Assembly (NCBI GenBank): GCA_018970725.1
Contig: JAGWVU010000017.1
Span: 34,649-98,648 of the forward strand
DNA: 64,000 bases
Origin: Verrucomicrobiota bacterium
GTDB taxonomy: Bacteria > Verrucomicrobiota > Verrucomicrobiia > Verrucomicrobiales > DEV007
Reading direction: 5' to 3'
In this document: one piece after another, positions 1-8,801 of the stretch
Position numbering within the stretch: the first letter of the stretch is position 1
Layout of the letters: each line of letters opens with the position of its first letter
The notes under the pieces: generated by a model
What the model was told of the DNA's origin: nothing
Database searches by the model: none
Seen by the model: only the letters and a program-made list of their open reading frames with translations
Program-made: the position numbers and the translations under genes

Positions 1-359
1 CCCACGAATTTTCGGGAGGGCAACGGCAGCGGGTGGCGATCGCGCGGGCCTTGGCTCCGGAGCCCAAATTGGTCATCGCGGATGAACCGGTTTCGGCGCT
101 GGATGTGTCGGTTCAATCCCAGATTTTGAACTTGCTGCAGGAGTTGCGGCGGGAGTTGGAGTTGACGATGCTCTTCATTTCCCATGATCTGGGGGTGGTG
201 CGTTACATGGCGGACCGGATCATGGTAATGCGGCGGGGACGTGTGGTGGAGAGCGGGGAAGCGGAGGCGTTGTTCCGCGAGCCCCGGGATCCCTATACGG
301 TGGAGCTGTTGGCAGCCATTCCGAAGATTGTGCGGCGCGGGGGCGGGAATCATGCATAG
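1..359 (+). CDS. Peptide ABC transporter ATP-binding protein, C-terminal part (OppF/DppF type)
   Basis: The gene is cut by the left window edge; the reading frame is open from position 3. The first residues contain the ABC signature ([14 protein letters not shown] at about 12-53), followed by Walker B with the catalytic glutamate ([12 protein letters not shown]) and the H-loop histidine (FISHDLG). The end, [16 protein letters not shown], is the C-terminal extension characteristic of oligopeptide/dipeptide ATPases. It would hydrolyse ATP at the inner membrane to drive peptide import with permeases and a binding protein that lie outside the window. The next gene starts 8 bases before its stop, so the two are probably co-translated. 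All motifs are intact, unlike the degenerate ABC ATPase at 30670-31515. Confidence 0.93.
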   Translation, partial: HEFSGGQRQRVAIARALAPEPKLVIADEPVSALDVSVQSQILNLLQELRRELELTMLFISHDLGVVRYMADRIMVMRRGRVVESGEAEALFREPRDPYTVELLAAIPKIVRRGGGNHA

Positions 360-1113
360 GATCTGCTTTGTTCTGCTGTGCGGTGGAGCGTTTGATGCGG
401 GGGCCGCGACGGACGCTGTCCGCCCGGAATGGACCACCCGGGAAGGGGGGCGGATCCGCGCGGAACTCGTCCGGTATTCGTGGGCGGACCGCAGCCTGAT
501 CCTGCGGAAGGACGGGGAAGGGGAAATGCGGATGGCGGCCCAGGATTTGGACGGGCGCGGCAAGGTCCGCTTGTTGTTCGCCGAGCCGTTTCAGGATTGC
601 GTCATGGCGCATCGGCAGGAGCTGGCCGAGCTGCCCGCTTTCCGGGAGCGGCTCGAATGGTTGCGGCGGTGGGGAGTGATTCTCAGCGGGGTGAGCGTGG
701 CGGGAGTGATCGCCATCAGTTGGTTTTTGAGTCGTTTCCTCTTGCGGCGGGCTTCGCTTGGGGGCTGCCTTTTGGTCACGGCGCTGGCCATCGGACTTGG
801 AGTCGCGGGAGGTTGGGTGGTGTTTTGGGGACGGGCCCGGCTTGGCGCGGAGCATACGATGGAGCTGGCGGGCCTGATGATGGCGGCGCACGCGGTCCTG
901 CTCATGGTGGCGATCCGGCTCCTCAAAGCCGGGGGTTTGCTCCGCGCCTTTTTCTGGTGGGCGGGCCAGTGGACCATTCTTTTGGTTTGGCCGGTGGTGG
1001 TCCTTTGCGCCGCCATCGCCTCCCAGATCCAGATCCATGGGCACGGCTGGAATGAGAGCGCGGTGGATCGTTACCTCGGCGAGGTGTGGTTGGTGCCGAT
1101 GGGTTTGATTTGA
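352..1113 (+). CDS. Membrane protein with N-terminal SHD1-like domain
   Basis: 253 residues from the ATG at 352, which overlaps the end of the ABC ATPase by 8 bases; an earlier in-frame start would lie inside that gene and lacks a signal sequence. The product begins with a short signal-like hydrophobic segment, then residues about 24-72 ([14 protein letters not shown]..., with alternating strands ending in [11 protein letters not shown]) resemble the SHD1 (SLA1 homology 1) domain often found in secreted Planctomycetes and Verrucomicrobia proteins. Four hydrophobic helices follow from about residue 105 to 235. I infer a membrane protein exposing an SHD1-like domain outside the cytoplasm. No enzymatic motif is seen and the function is unknown. 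It ends 7 bases from the convergent tauE-type gene. Confidence 0.75.
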   Translation: MHRICFVLLCGGAFDAGAATDAVRPEWTTREGGRIRAELVRYSWADRSLILRKDGEGEMRMAAQDLDGRGKVRLLFAEPFQDCVMAHRQELAELPAFRERLEWLRRWGVILSGVSVAGVIAISWFLSRFLLRRASLGGCLLVTALAIGLGVAGGWVVFWGRARLGAEHTMELAGLMMAAHAVLLMVAIRLLKAGGLLRAFFWWAGQWTILLVWPVVVLCAAIASQIQIHGHGWNESAVDRYLGEVWLVPMGLI

Positions 1114-1120
1114 ATAGGCT

Positions 1121-1870
1121 TCAGGCGAGGATCAGCCAGAGGGCTCCCGCGCCGGAAAGGCCGAAGAGGATCCTGACAAAGATCTCCTGCGGGATGCGGG
1201 CGACCAACGGTTTTCCCGCGGCGATGCCGAGGAGCACGGCGGGAAGCAGCGCGGCATCGAGCCACAGGGTGCGGGGGTTCAGGATGCCGATTTCCCAGTT
1301 GAACGGGATTTTGAAGATGTTGAGGAAGAGAAACACCCTGGCTCCGATGCCGAGGAATGTTTCCTTGGGCAAGCCCTTGAGCAGGGCCCAGATGGAGAAG
1401 ACGGGGCCGGCGGCGTTGGCCACGGTGGTGGAGACGCCGATGACCAGGCCCGAGGCGGCGAGGAAGCGACGGGAATGGGGCAGGTGGGCGAGGAAGGTCT
1501 CCGAGCGCATCCGGAGGAACTGGAGCAGGAGCATGGCGAGAATGGTCCAGCCGATGACCCGTTTTGTCATCAGATCGTCGAGGGACCGGAGGACGAGATA
1601 GCCGAGGCAGACGCCGGCGATGGAAGGGAGGAGGAGGGGCCAGGCCTGGGCCCAGGTGGCATGGCGGCGGTAGATCGGGAAGACGACGATGTCCGCGAAG
1701 ATGAGGAGGGGCAGGACGATTCCGACCGATTCCCGGCCGAAGAAGTGCGCCATCACGACCACGTTGAGCAAGGCGAGTCCGGGCAAACCGGTTTTGGCAA
1801 AGCCGAGGCAGAAGGCCCCGGCGAGAGCCCAGGCCAGGGTGGAGGCGGGGATGTCGAGGTGGGGAATCAC
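1121..1870 (-). CDS. TauE/SafE family sulfite exporter-like permease
   Basis: 249 residues with about seven or eight hydrophobic helices and the glycine-rich N-terminal segment (GAFCLGFAKTGLPGLALL) typical of the TauE/SafE family. Family members export sulfite, sulfoacetate or other small sulfur anions; the substrate here cannot be told. The start codon overlaps the stop of argS (ATGA at 1867-1870), so this gene is translationally coupled behind argS. There is no sulfur-metabolism gene next to it to support a specific substrate. Confidence 0.85.
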   Translation of the reverse strand: MIPHLDIPASTLAWALAGAFCLGFAKTGLPGLALLNVVVMAHFFGRESVGIVLPLLIFADIVVFPIYRRHATWAQAWPLLLPSIAGVCLGYLVLRSLDDLMTKRVIGWTILAMLLLQFLRMRSETFLAHLPHSRRFLAASGLVIGVSTTVANAAGPVFSIWALLKGLPKETFLGIGARVFLFLNIFKIPFNWEIGILNPRTLWLDAALLPAVLLGIAAGKPLVARIPQEIFVRILFGLSGAGALWLILA

Positions 1871-3810
1871 ATCCGTTCCACGACATCGATTCCGAGCAGT
1901 TGCAGGCCCTGGCGCAGCACCCGGGAAGTGATCTCGCAGAGCATGAGGCGGCTGGACCGGGTGGTTCCCTCGGATTTGAGGACCGGGCAGGAATGGAAAA
2001 AGGCGTGGTAGGCCTTGGCCAGTTCGTAGAGGTAGTTGGCCAGCACGTTGGGTTTGTGCTCGTGGAGAACGGCGGGAACCGCTTCACCGAATTGGAAGAG
2101 TTTCCGGGCCAGGGCGTGTTCCTCGGCTTCGGTCAGGGTGATTTTCCGGGGCGGGGTGAAGGGCTTTTCCAGTTTGCGGAAAATGCCGCGCGTCCGGACG
2201 TAGGAGTAGAGAAGGTAGGGCGCGGTATCTCCCTTCAGCGAGAGCATCTTGTCCCAATCGAACACATAGTCGGTCGTTCGCGATTGGGAGAGTTCGGCGT
2301 ATTTCACCGCGCCCAGACCGACCGCTTGGGCGATCGCGTCTTTCTCCTCCGGGGTGAACAGGGTGGTGTCGCTTTCCTCCCCGGTCTCGCGGCTGTCGAG
2401 AAAGGCGCGGGAACGGGAGATCGCTTCCTCGAGCACTTCGACGAGGCCGACGTTCTCTCCGGAGCGGGTCTTGAAGGGTTTGCGGTCCTTGCCGAGGATG
2501 CTGCCGAAGGCGACGTGGGTGAAGCGGATGGAATCGGACCAGCCGAGGCGGCGGGCGGCGTCGAAGACCTGGCGGAAGTGGAGGGATTGGGGGTGACCGA
2601 CGACATACCAGACCTCGTCCGGCCGCCACTCCCGGGCCCGGTAATCGATGGTGGCGAGATCCGTGGTGGCGTAGAGAAAACCGCCGTCCGATTTGCGGAC
2701 GATGGCGGGATTGTCCTTCCAGGCGCCATCCTCTTGAATCCGGTAGGGATCCTCGGAGGGCGGCAGGGTGCCGTCGGAAAAAATGCAGATGGCTCCCTGG
2801 CTTTCGCGGGCGATGCCCTTGGCCACCAGTTCCTCCACGAGAGGTTCCAAGGCATCGTTGTAAAAGCTCTCGCCCAGCACATGGTCGAAGGTCACACCCA
2901 GCCGGGCATAGATCCGGGCGAGAGCGGTCAGGGAGAGATCGACCGATTGGCGCCAGATGCCGAGGTTCTCCGGGTCCCCCTGCTGGAGTTTGACCAACTC
3001 CTCCCGGCACGTTTCCAAGGTGTCCCCGGGTTTGCCCATGGCCCGGGCGAGCGAACGGTTTTCCGGGGAAGCGAAGAACGATCCGACATCCTTGAGCTCT
3101 TTTTCCAGCTCGAACCATGCGTCCGCCGCCGTTTTCTTGCGGGATTTGGCGAGCGCGAGCAAAGCGGATTCAAACTGCTCGATGCGGACGCGGTTGTTGA
3201 CCGCTTTGTAGAGGCGGACGAATTCCTTGATCGGGTCCTGTTCGAGCGCGGTGCGGTTGAGCAGGACTTTCCAGCCGTGGATGATCATCCCGAACTGGGT
3301 GCCCCAGTCCCCGATGTGGTTGTCCGTGATGACCCGGTGGCCGAGGAAGCGGGCGATGCGGGCCAAGCTTTCTCCGATGATGGTGCTGCGGATGTGACCG
3401 ACGTGCATCGGCTTGGCGACGTTCGGGGCCGAGAAGTCGATGACGATGACCCGGGGGGAGCGGGCCGTGGGAACACCGAGGGTGGGGCTGGAGGCGAGTT
3501 GCAGAAGGGCCTTGCCGACGGCCTCGGGCGTGAGGCGGAAATTGATGAAACCGTTGCCGGCGACTTCCGGAGGGGCGGCCAGACCGGAGACATCGAGATG
3601 TTCCACGAGGGAGGCGGCCATCTCCCGCGCGTTTTTGCCGAGCCGCTGGGCCAGCGTCATCGCCACGGGGGATTGGTAGTCGCCAAAGCGGGGATCCTTG
3701 GACGGCTTGACATCGACCGGAAAATCGTCGGGAACCGAGGTGGCGTCGGGGAACCGGGTGAGGGCGGTGCGGAGGCGGTCGCGGAGTTGGTCGGGGAAAG
3801 TCTCGGGCAT
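1867..3810 (-). CDS. argS: Arginine--tRNA ligase
   Basis: 647 residues, close to the usual length. It charges tRNA-Arg with arginine. The N-terminal additional domain is present (residues 1-110), followed by the class I HIGH-like motif in the typical ArgRS context SAPNVAKPMHVGHIRSTIIGE (about residues 127-147). A WGTQFG motif follows (about 168-173), and the anticodon-binding C-terminal domain ends in VVERM as in many ArgRS. A canonical KMSK is absent, as is common in this enzyme; the equivalent region is DRKPFKTRSGE. The gene is divergent from mreB across 147 bases and translationally coupled to the downstream TauE-type permease. Confidence 0.97.
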   Translation of the reverse strand: MPETFPDQLRDRLRTALTRFPDATSVPDDFPVDVKPSKDPRFGDYQSPVAMTLAQRLGKNAREMAASLVEHLDVSGLAAPPEVAGNGFINFRLTPEAVGKALLQLASSPTLGVPTARSPRVIVIDFSAPNVAKPMHVGHIRSTIIGESLARIARFLGHRVITDNHIGDWGTQFGMIIHGWKVLLNRTALEQDPIKEFVRLYKAVNNRVRIEQFESALLALAKSRKKTAADAWFELEKELKDVGSFFASPENRSLARAMGKPGDTLETCREELVKLQQGDPENLGIWRQSVDLSLTALARIYARLGVTFDHVLGESFYNDALEPLVEELVAKGIARESQGAICIFSDGTLPPSEDPYRIQEDGAWKDNPAIVRKSDGGFLYATTDLATIDYRAREWRPDEVWYVVGHPQSLHFRQVFDAARRLGWSDSIRFTHVAFGSILGKDRKPFKTRSGENVGLVEVLEEAISRSRAFLDSRETGEESDTTLFTPEEKDAIAQAVGLGAVKYAELSQSRTTDYVFDWDKMLSLKGDTAPYLLYSYVRTRGIFRKLEKPFTPPRKITLTEAEEHALARKLFQFGEAVPAVLHEHKPNVLANYLYELAKAYHAFFHSCPVLKSEGTTRSSRLMLCEITSRVLRQGLQLLGIDVVERM

Positions 3811-3869
3811 CGGTCGGCAGACAGTTCAAGAGGGCTGGACGGGATTCAAGCGGGAAGGGGGAAAAGGTG

Positions 3870-3898
3870 TTGACATCGGTGGGGGGAAACCGGAGAAA
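3870..3898 (+). promoter_or_regulatory. Weak candidate sigma70 promoter for the mre cluster
   Basis: A perfect TTGACA -35 hexamer lies at 3870-3875 in the argS-mreB divergent region. Seventeen bases downstream the -10 position (3893-3898) reads GAGAAA, only three matches to TATAAT. The -35 element makes it worth recording; the poor -10 keeps confidence low. Confidence 0.25.
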
Positions 3899-3957
3899 GA
3901 GGGGCGTTTTTTCACCGTGACAGGCGGCCGCGCCCGTCCGTGCTTTAGTTCACCAAG

Positions 3958-4989
3958 ATGCCTTTCGGAAAGCTTTTCGGGATTTTCTCCGACGACATCG
4001 GAATCGACCTCGGCACCGCCAACACCCTCGTCAATGTCAAGGGGCACGGCATCGTGCTGAACGAGCCGTCCGTGGTCGCGGTCCAGGCTGGAACCAACAA
4101 GGTGGTGGCGGTGGGGGATGAAGCCAAGCGGATGCTGGGGCGGACACCGGGGGGGATTGTCGCCATCCGGCCCTTGCGTGACGGCGTGATCGCGGATTTC
4201 GAAGTGACGGAAGCCATGCTGCGCCATTTCATCCGCAAGGTTTCCAGCGGGCGCGCCCTGATTCGCCCGCGGGTGGTGGTCGCGGTTCCCTCCGGGATCA
4301 CCGAGGTGGAGAAACGGGCGGTTCAGGAATCCGCCCGGAACGCGGGAGCCCGCGAGGTGTTTCTCATCGAGGAACCGATGGCGGCGGCCATTGGCGTGGG
4401 CCTTCCGGTGCAGGACGCTTCCGGAAACATGATCATCGACATCGGTGGGGGGACGACGGAAGTGGCGTTGATTTCGCTCTCCGGAATCGTCTACAGCCGG
4501 AGCGTCCGGGTGGCCGGGGATGAGTTGGACGATGCCATCGCCCTCTACCTGAAGCGGGCCTACAACATGGTGGTGGGAGAGCGCACCGCGGAGGACATCA
4601 AAATCCGGATCGGGTCGGCGTATCCGCAGGGCAAGGAAGCCTCCCTGGAGGTCAAGGGCCGGGATCTCGTGGCCGGGTTGCCCAAGACCATCAAGATCAC
4701 TTCCCAGGAGATCCGGGAGGCGATGCTCGATCCGCTCAACACGATCATCGATTCCGTGCGGGTCACCTTGGAGCGTTGCCCTCCTGAACTCTCGGCGGAT
4801 TTGGTGGACCGCGGGCTGGTGCTGGCCGGCGGCGGGGCTCTCTTGCGCGGGTTGGACAAACTGCTTTCCGAGGAGACCGGGTTGCCGGTTCACGTGGCCG
4901 AAGACCCTCTGAGTGCCGTGGCGGAGGGATGCGGCAAGGTGCTTCACGAGCTTTCCCTCCTCAAACGCTTCGCTACCGCGGAGAGGTGA
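3958..4989 (+). CDS. mreB: Rod shape-determining protein MreB
   Basis: 343 residues, the normal length for MreB, the bacterial actin homologue that polymerises under the inner membrane and positions the elongation machinery. The phosphate-1 motif [12 protein letters not shown] is at residues 15-26, and the phosphate-2/connecting segment [16 protein letters not shown] at about 159-174. The adenosine motif [13 protein letters not shown] is near residue 290. The ATG at 3958 gives the standard N-terminus. It is the first gene of the mreB-mreC-mreD-mrdA-rng cluster. Confidence 0.98.
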   Translation: MPFGKLFGIFSDDIGIDLGTANTLVNVKGHGIVLNEPSVVAVQAGTNKVVAVGDEAKRMLGRTPGGIVAIRPLRDGVIADFEVTEAMLRHFIRKVSSGRALIRPRVVVAVPSGITEVEKRAVQESARNAGAREVFLIEEPMAAAIGVGLPVQDASGNMIIDIGGGTTEVALISLSGIVYSRSVRVAGDELDDAIALYLKRAYNMVVGERTAEDIKIRIGSAYPQGKEASLEVKGRDLVAGLPKTIKITSQEIREAMLDPLNTIIDSVRVTLERCPPELSADLVDRGLVLAGGGALLRGLDKLLSEETGLPVHVAEDPLSAVAEGCGKVLHELSLLKRFATAER

Positions 4990-5051
4990 AGATTCCGGCC
5001 ATCGTGCGCCTTGCGCGCCCCGCCCGGATCGGCGTAAATTGAGCCGTCCTC

Positions 5052-5960
5052 ATGTCGCGGGTCAACCTCATCGCGCTCTTGCTCTTGGCCGGGTTGGTGA
5101 CCGGTCTGATGCTGTTGCCGGGCGAGCGGGTCGCGGCCGTCCGACATACCGTTTTGGGGTGGGCATCACCCTGGCTCCGGACCAAGAAGGCGGTCGGGAC
5201 CGTGGTCGACGGCCTGGTGACCCGGAAACCGACTTACGGACAGTTGGAGGAGGAGAACCGGCGGCTCCAGCAGGAAGTGCAGCACCTGAGAACCTTGAAC
5301 CGGGGGCTCGACGAAATTTCCCGTCAGAACAACGAATTGCGCGGGGCGCTCAACTTGCGGAAACTGCCCCAGTTCGAGTTGGTCGCGGCGGAGGTGGTTA
5401 GCCGGGACAGCGGCACTTGGTATAACAGCCTGGTGATCGACAAAGGAGAGCGGGACGGGCTGGGCGTGAACGATCCGGTCATTGTCGAGACCAAGTTGGT
5501 CGGAAAAATTTCGGTGGCGGGCCCGGATTCCTCCATGGTGTTGCTGGTGACGGACGAGGCTTGCAAGGTCACCGTCCGGGTGATGAGCACGCCGTATTTC
5601 GGCATCTCGGAGGGGCAGGGGAGCCAGGGACCTTCCCTGTCCGCCGCCCAGGGGGAGACCCGGGGGATGCGCGGAGGATGGGCCCCGCGGCTCCGGCTGC
5701 GGTATCTTGACAAATTTGCGAGACTCCAGCCCGGCATGAACGTCTACAGCTCGGGCCAGGGCCGGGTCTATCCGCCCAATTTGGAAGTTGGAAAAATCGT
5801 CTCGGTCCAGCCCGGGGACATCACCACCGAGGCGGAGATCGAGCCCGCCGTGGATTTCAGCGGTTTGGATTTCGTCTTTGTGATCCGGCGCGGGGCCGGG
5901 GAAACTACGGCGGAGCCCGGAGCGGTCGCTCCGGCGGAAGCGGGAGCGGAGGAAAAGTGA
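5052..5960 (+). CDS. mreC: Rod shape-determining protein MreC
   Basis: 302 residues with one N-terminal membrane helix (residues 3-23), a coiled coil at about 58-100 (LEEENRRLQQEVQHLRTLNR), then the MreC beta-domain containing GTWYNSLVIDKGERDGLGVNDPV and the C-terminal FVFVIRR. MreC is a periplasmic bridge between MreB, MreD and the PBP2/RodA synthase. The tail (about 280-302) is low-complexity Ala/Glu. Its stop overlaps the start of mreD by one base (TGATG). Confidence 0.96.
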   Translation: MSRVNLIALLLLAGLVTGLMLLPGERVAAVRHTVLGWASPWLRTKKAVGTVVDGLVTRKPTYGQLEEENRRLQQEVQHLRTLNRGLDEISRQNNELRGALNLRKLPQFELVAAEVVSRDSGTWYNSLVIDKGERDGLGVNDPVIVETKLVGKISVAGPDSSMVLLVTDEACKVTVRVMSTPYFGISEGQGSQGPSLSAAQGETRGMRGGWAPRLRLRYLDKFARLQPGMNVYSSGQGRVYPPNLEVGKIVSVQPGDITTEAEIEPAVDFSGLDFVFVIRRGAGETTAEPGAVAPAEAGAEEK

Positions 5961-6538
5961 TGCCGGCCTTCGTGACGGTGACCTTCGTCTTTTTTTGGGT
6001 GGCGATGATCGCCCAGGAGTTCCTCGCGCCTTGGATTGTGAGCACGCCCTCGGGGAACGTGGAAGTTTACTGCCTGCTGCCCTGGGTGTTCTTTTTTTCC
6101 CTGGCCCTGGCGGTTCCCTATCCCCTGATGCTGGTCTTCGCGGGACTGACCGGCTTCATCTGGGATGCGCGCTGGCAGGTGCCCGGAGACATTCCCGACC
6201 TGCCCCTCGGGTCCTCGATCATCCTGTTCACCGTTTTCGGGACCCTCCTGCAGGGGATCCGGCCGTTGTTCCGCCGGGGAAACTGGGTGGTGCCCGTGGT
6301 AATGTGCGGTCTGGCGGTTTTCCTGCAACTGTTGAGTCAGGATCTCCTGTTGAGTTTCCGGCGGAGCGGCTTTGAGTTTTCCGGGGAATTGTGGTTGACT
6401 GTGCTCCTCACCTCGGTGGTGTCCACGGCGTTGTCGCCCGCGCTTTTCTGGTTGAACAGCCGGGTCGCCCGGAGGTGTGGCTACCAGCTCGAGGTCGGGC
6501 AATTCACCTTCCGGAGAACGTATGGGCAATCGATTTAG
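5960..6538 (+). CDS. mreD: Probable rod shape-determining protein MreD
   Basis: 192 residues with about five hydrophobic helices, located exactly where MreD is expected between mreC and the PBP2 gene. Sequence conservation in MreD is low, so the assignment rests on length, topology and position. I chose the ATG at 5960 (TGATG overlap with mreC); a GTG three bases earlier is also possible. Its 3' end overlaps the PBP2 start by 17 bases, indicating tight coupling. Confidence 0.85.
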   Translation: MPAFVTVTFVFFWVAMIAQEFLAPWIVSTPSGNVEVYCLLPWVFFFSLALAVPYPLMLVFAGLTGFIWDARWQVPGDIPDLPLGSSIILFTVFGTLLQGIRPLFRRGNWVVPVVMCGLAVFLQLLSQDLLLSFRRSGFEFSGELWLTVLLTSVVSTALSPALFWLNSRVARRCGYQLEVGQFTFRRTYGQSI

Positions 6539-8732
6539 ACTCCGTCTCTACCTGCTCGCCATTTTGGTGTTGCTCGGGTTGGGCGTGTTGGTCGCCCGGC
6601 TCCACAAGGTGCAGGTGGCGGACTACGAGTATTACCGGAGCCGTCTGCCGGGGGAGAAGGAAGTCACCGTGCGGGTGCCCGGGGTGCGGGGGGAAATCCG
6701 GGACCGCAACGGGGTGGTCCTGGCCACCAACCGGGCCAGCTACGAGGTGACCTTCGATTTGAAGGCGATTCTGGATCGATACCGCGAAACCCTCGGAGAA
6801 GGGGAGGAAGTCCCGATGATCCGCTACGAGGCGAACGAGGGCGGCATGACGCGACCGCGGACCGAGCCGGACATTGTGGCCATCGTCCAGGAAACCGTGA
6901 TCCCGGAGATGCGGACGTTGGGGTTGGCGGAGGACTTCAACGCGGAGCAAATGCAGGTGCATTTCCGGGGCACGAGCGGGCTGGTGCCCTACAGTTACCG
7001 GCGGGACCTCACGTTCGGGGACTTCGCGGTGTTCGCGGAGAACGACTACAACATTCCCGGGGTGAACATCGAGGTCAAGCCGCAGCGGGTCTATCCCTAC
7101 GATGCGCTGGCCTGCCACCTTCTCGGTTACCTCAAGCTGCCGGACATCCAGAGGGTGGCGGCGGAAAAGCGGGGCGAGTTCGATCACTATGTGGCGGATG
7201 ATTACGGTGGCGCCGGGGTGGAGAAGAGCCTGGACGATCTTTTGCAAGGAAACGCGGGCAAGCGGACCATGCGACGGGATGAGAAGGGGGTGATCCGCGG
7301 GGAAATCCGTTACATGCCCCCCACCGCCGGAGCCGATGTCTACCTCACGATCGATGCGAAGGTGCAATACATCGTGGAGGAGGCGATGCGATCGGTGGGG
7401 CGCGGGGCGGCGGTGGTGATGAATCCGCGGAACGGGGACATTCTGGCGATGGTTTCGGTGCCTTCCTTCAACCCGAACCGGTTCATTCCGGCGGTCTCCT
7501 CGGAGGACTGGAACCGATACACCTCGGACGAGACGTCGCCGATGTACAACCGGGCCTTGAGCCAGCATCCTCCGGGATCGACCTTCAAGATTCCGATCGC
7601 TCTGGCGGGGTGCCTCTCAAATACCAACCGCCGCAACTTTTACTGCGGCGGAGGGGTGCAATACGGCAACAAATTCATGCAGTGCTGGATTGGCTCGAAG
7701 GGGGGGAGACACGGCTCGCTCGATCTCAGCGAGGCCATCAAACGGTCCTGCAACTGCTACTTTTACCAATACGGAAACGAGACCGGCATCCGCAACATCG
7801 TGGAAATCACGGGCAAAATGGGATTGGGACACAAGACGGGGATCCCGTTGGAGGGGGAAATGCCCGGGCTGGTGCCGACGCCGGAGTGGTTGAAGTTGCG
7901 CGGGTTGGTGTGGACCGACGCCTACACGGCAATGACCTCGATCGGGCAGGGATTCACGGAAGCCACGCCGCTGCAAATGGCTTCCGTCACGTGCACGGTG
8001 GCAAACGGTGGGAAGGTCTTCCAGCCCCGTTTGGTCCGCCAGGTTCTCGGGAAAAACGGCGTTCCCCTGATGCCGGACCGACCGGTGCTCCAGGCGGATC
8101 TCGCGAAGGAGGGGCTGACTCCGTCCGAGTTGGAAGAGGTCAAGCGCGGGATGTGGAAGGTGGTCAACGAGGAAGGGGGCACCGCCGGCCGCGCCCGTTC
8201 CCCGAACTTTGCCGTCGCGGGCAAAACGGGCACCGCACAGACCGGAAACACCCGGGAACCGACCAATGCCTGGTTCATCTCCTTCGCGCCTTACGAGGAG
8301 CCGGAACTCGCCGTCTCCGTCTTCATCCACAACGCGGATTCCGGTGGGAAATGCGGGGCTCCCATCGCCGGGCACATCATCAAGCAAGTCATGGCCATGA
8401 AACACGGTTACGTCGTCGAGGCCAAACCAATGGCGGAGGCCGCCGGAAATTTTGAACGGATCAATCTCGTGGATTTCGACAATGTTGGCCTTGACCAATT
8501 CGTGGAAGGAGACGATGCGGACGCGGCCGTCGAGTTGCCCGAGGGGTTTGCGCCCCGGGTGGTCACGACGGAGCGGGGGATGTTGCAGGAGGCACCATCG
8601 TTGCGGGCGCGTCCGGACAGTCGCGGGAGTCTCTGGCCGTTCCCGCCCAAGGCCAGAAAGTATCCGCAGGCGCGGCGGCCCGCGGAGAAAAAAGGAGGAG
8701 GCGGCGGCTTTTTCAAGAAAAAGAGCCGCTGA
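6522..8732 (+). CDS. mrdA: Penicillin-binding protein 2 (elongation transpeptidase)
   Basis: 736 residues from the ATG at 6522, which has a GGAGAA site at 6513-6518 and overlaps mreD. It crosslinks peptidoglycan during rod elongation. One N-terminal membrane helix (about 8-27) and the non-catalytic dimerisation domain (about 45-260) precede the transpeptidase domain. That domain carries the SxxK motif STFK (353-356), SxN as SCN (409-411) and KTG (568-570). From about residue 630 there is a tail of roughly 100 residues not needed for the fold: an acidic stretch (EGDDADAAVELPEG), then a basic glycine-rich end (EKKGGGGGFFKKKSR). E. coli PBP2 is about 630 residues, so this tail is an addition. 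No rodA follows. Confidence 0.95.
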   Translation: MGNRFRLRLYLLAILVLLGLGVLVARLHKVQVADYEYYRSRLPGEKEVTVRVPGVRGEIRDRNGVVLATNRASYEVTFDLKAILDRYRETLGEGEEVPMIRYEANEGGMTRPRTEPDIVAIVQETVIPEMRTLGLAEDFNAEQMQVHFRGTSGLVPYSYRRDLTFGDFAVFAENDYNIPGVNIEVKPQRVYPYDALACHLLGYLKLPDIQRVAAEKRGEFDHYVADDYGGAGVEKSLDDLLQGNAGKRTMRRDEKGVIRGEIRYMPPTAGADVYLTIDAKVQYIVEEAMRSVGRGAAVVMNPRNGDILAMVSVPSFNPNRFIPAVSSEDWNRYTSDETSPMYNRALSQHPPGSTFKIPIALAGCLSNTNRRNFYCGGGVQYGNKFMQCWIGSKGGRHGSLDLSEAIKRSCNCYFYQYGNETGIRNIVEITGKMGLGHKTGIPLEGEMPGLVPTPEWLKLRGLVWTDAYTAMTSIGQGFTEATPLQMASVTCTVANGGKVFQPRLVRQVLGKNGVPLMPDRPVLQADLAKEGLTPSELEEVKRGMWKVVNEEGGTAGRARSPNFAVAGKTGTAQTGNTREPTNAWFISFAPYEEPELAVSVFIHNADSGGKCGAPIAGHIIKQVMAMKHGYVVEAKPMAEAAGNFERINLVDFDNVGLDQFVEGDDADAAVELPEGFAPRVVTTERGMLQEAPSLRARPDSRGSLWPFPPKARKYPQARRPAEKKGGGGGFFKKKSR

Positions 8733-8801
8733 AGAAGTCGCCGTGAAGAAACAATCATTCAGAAAAGGGAAAGTTTGGAAGTCTTTCCCGGAGGGAGAAA
8801 C

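Noticed and set aside
1900..3873. 657-codon open frame on the plus strand opposite argS
   Set aside because: It mirrors a complete, motif-bearing argS; long antisense frames are common in GC-rich DNA and this one has no recognisable domain.
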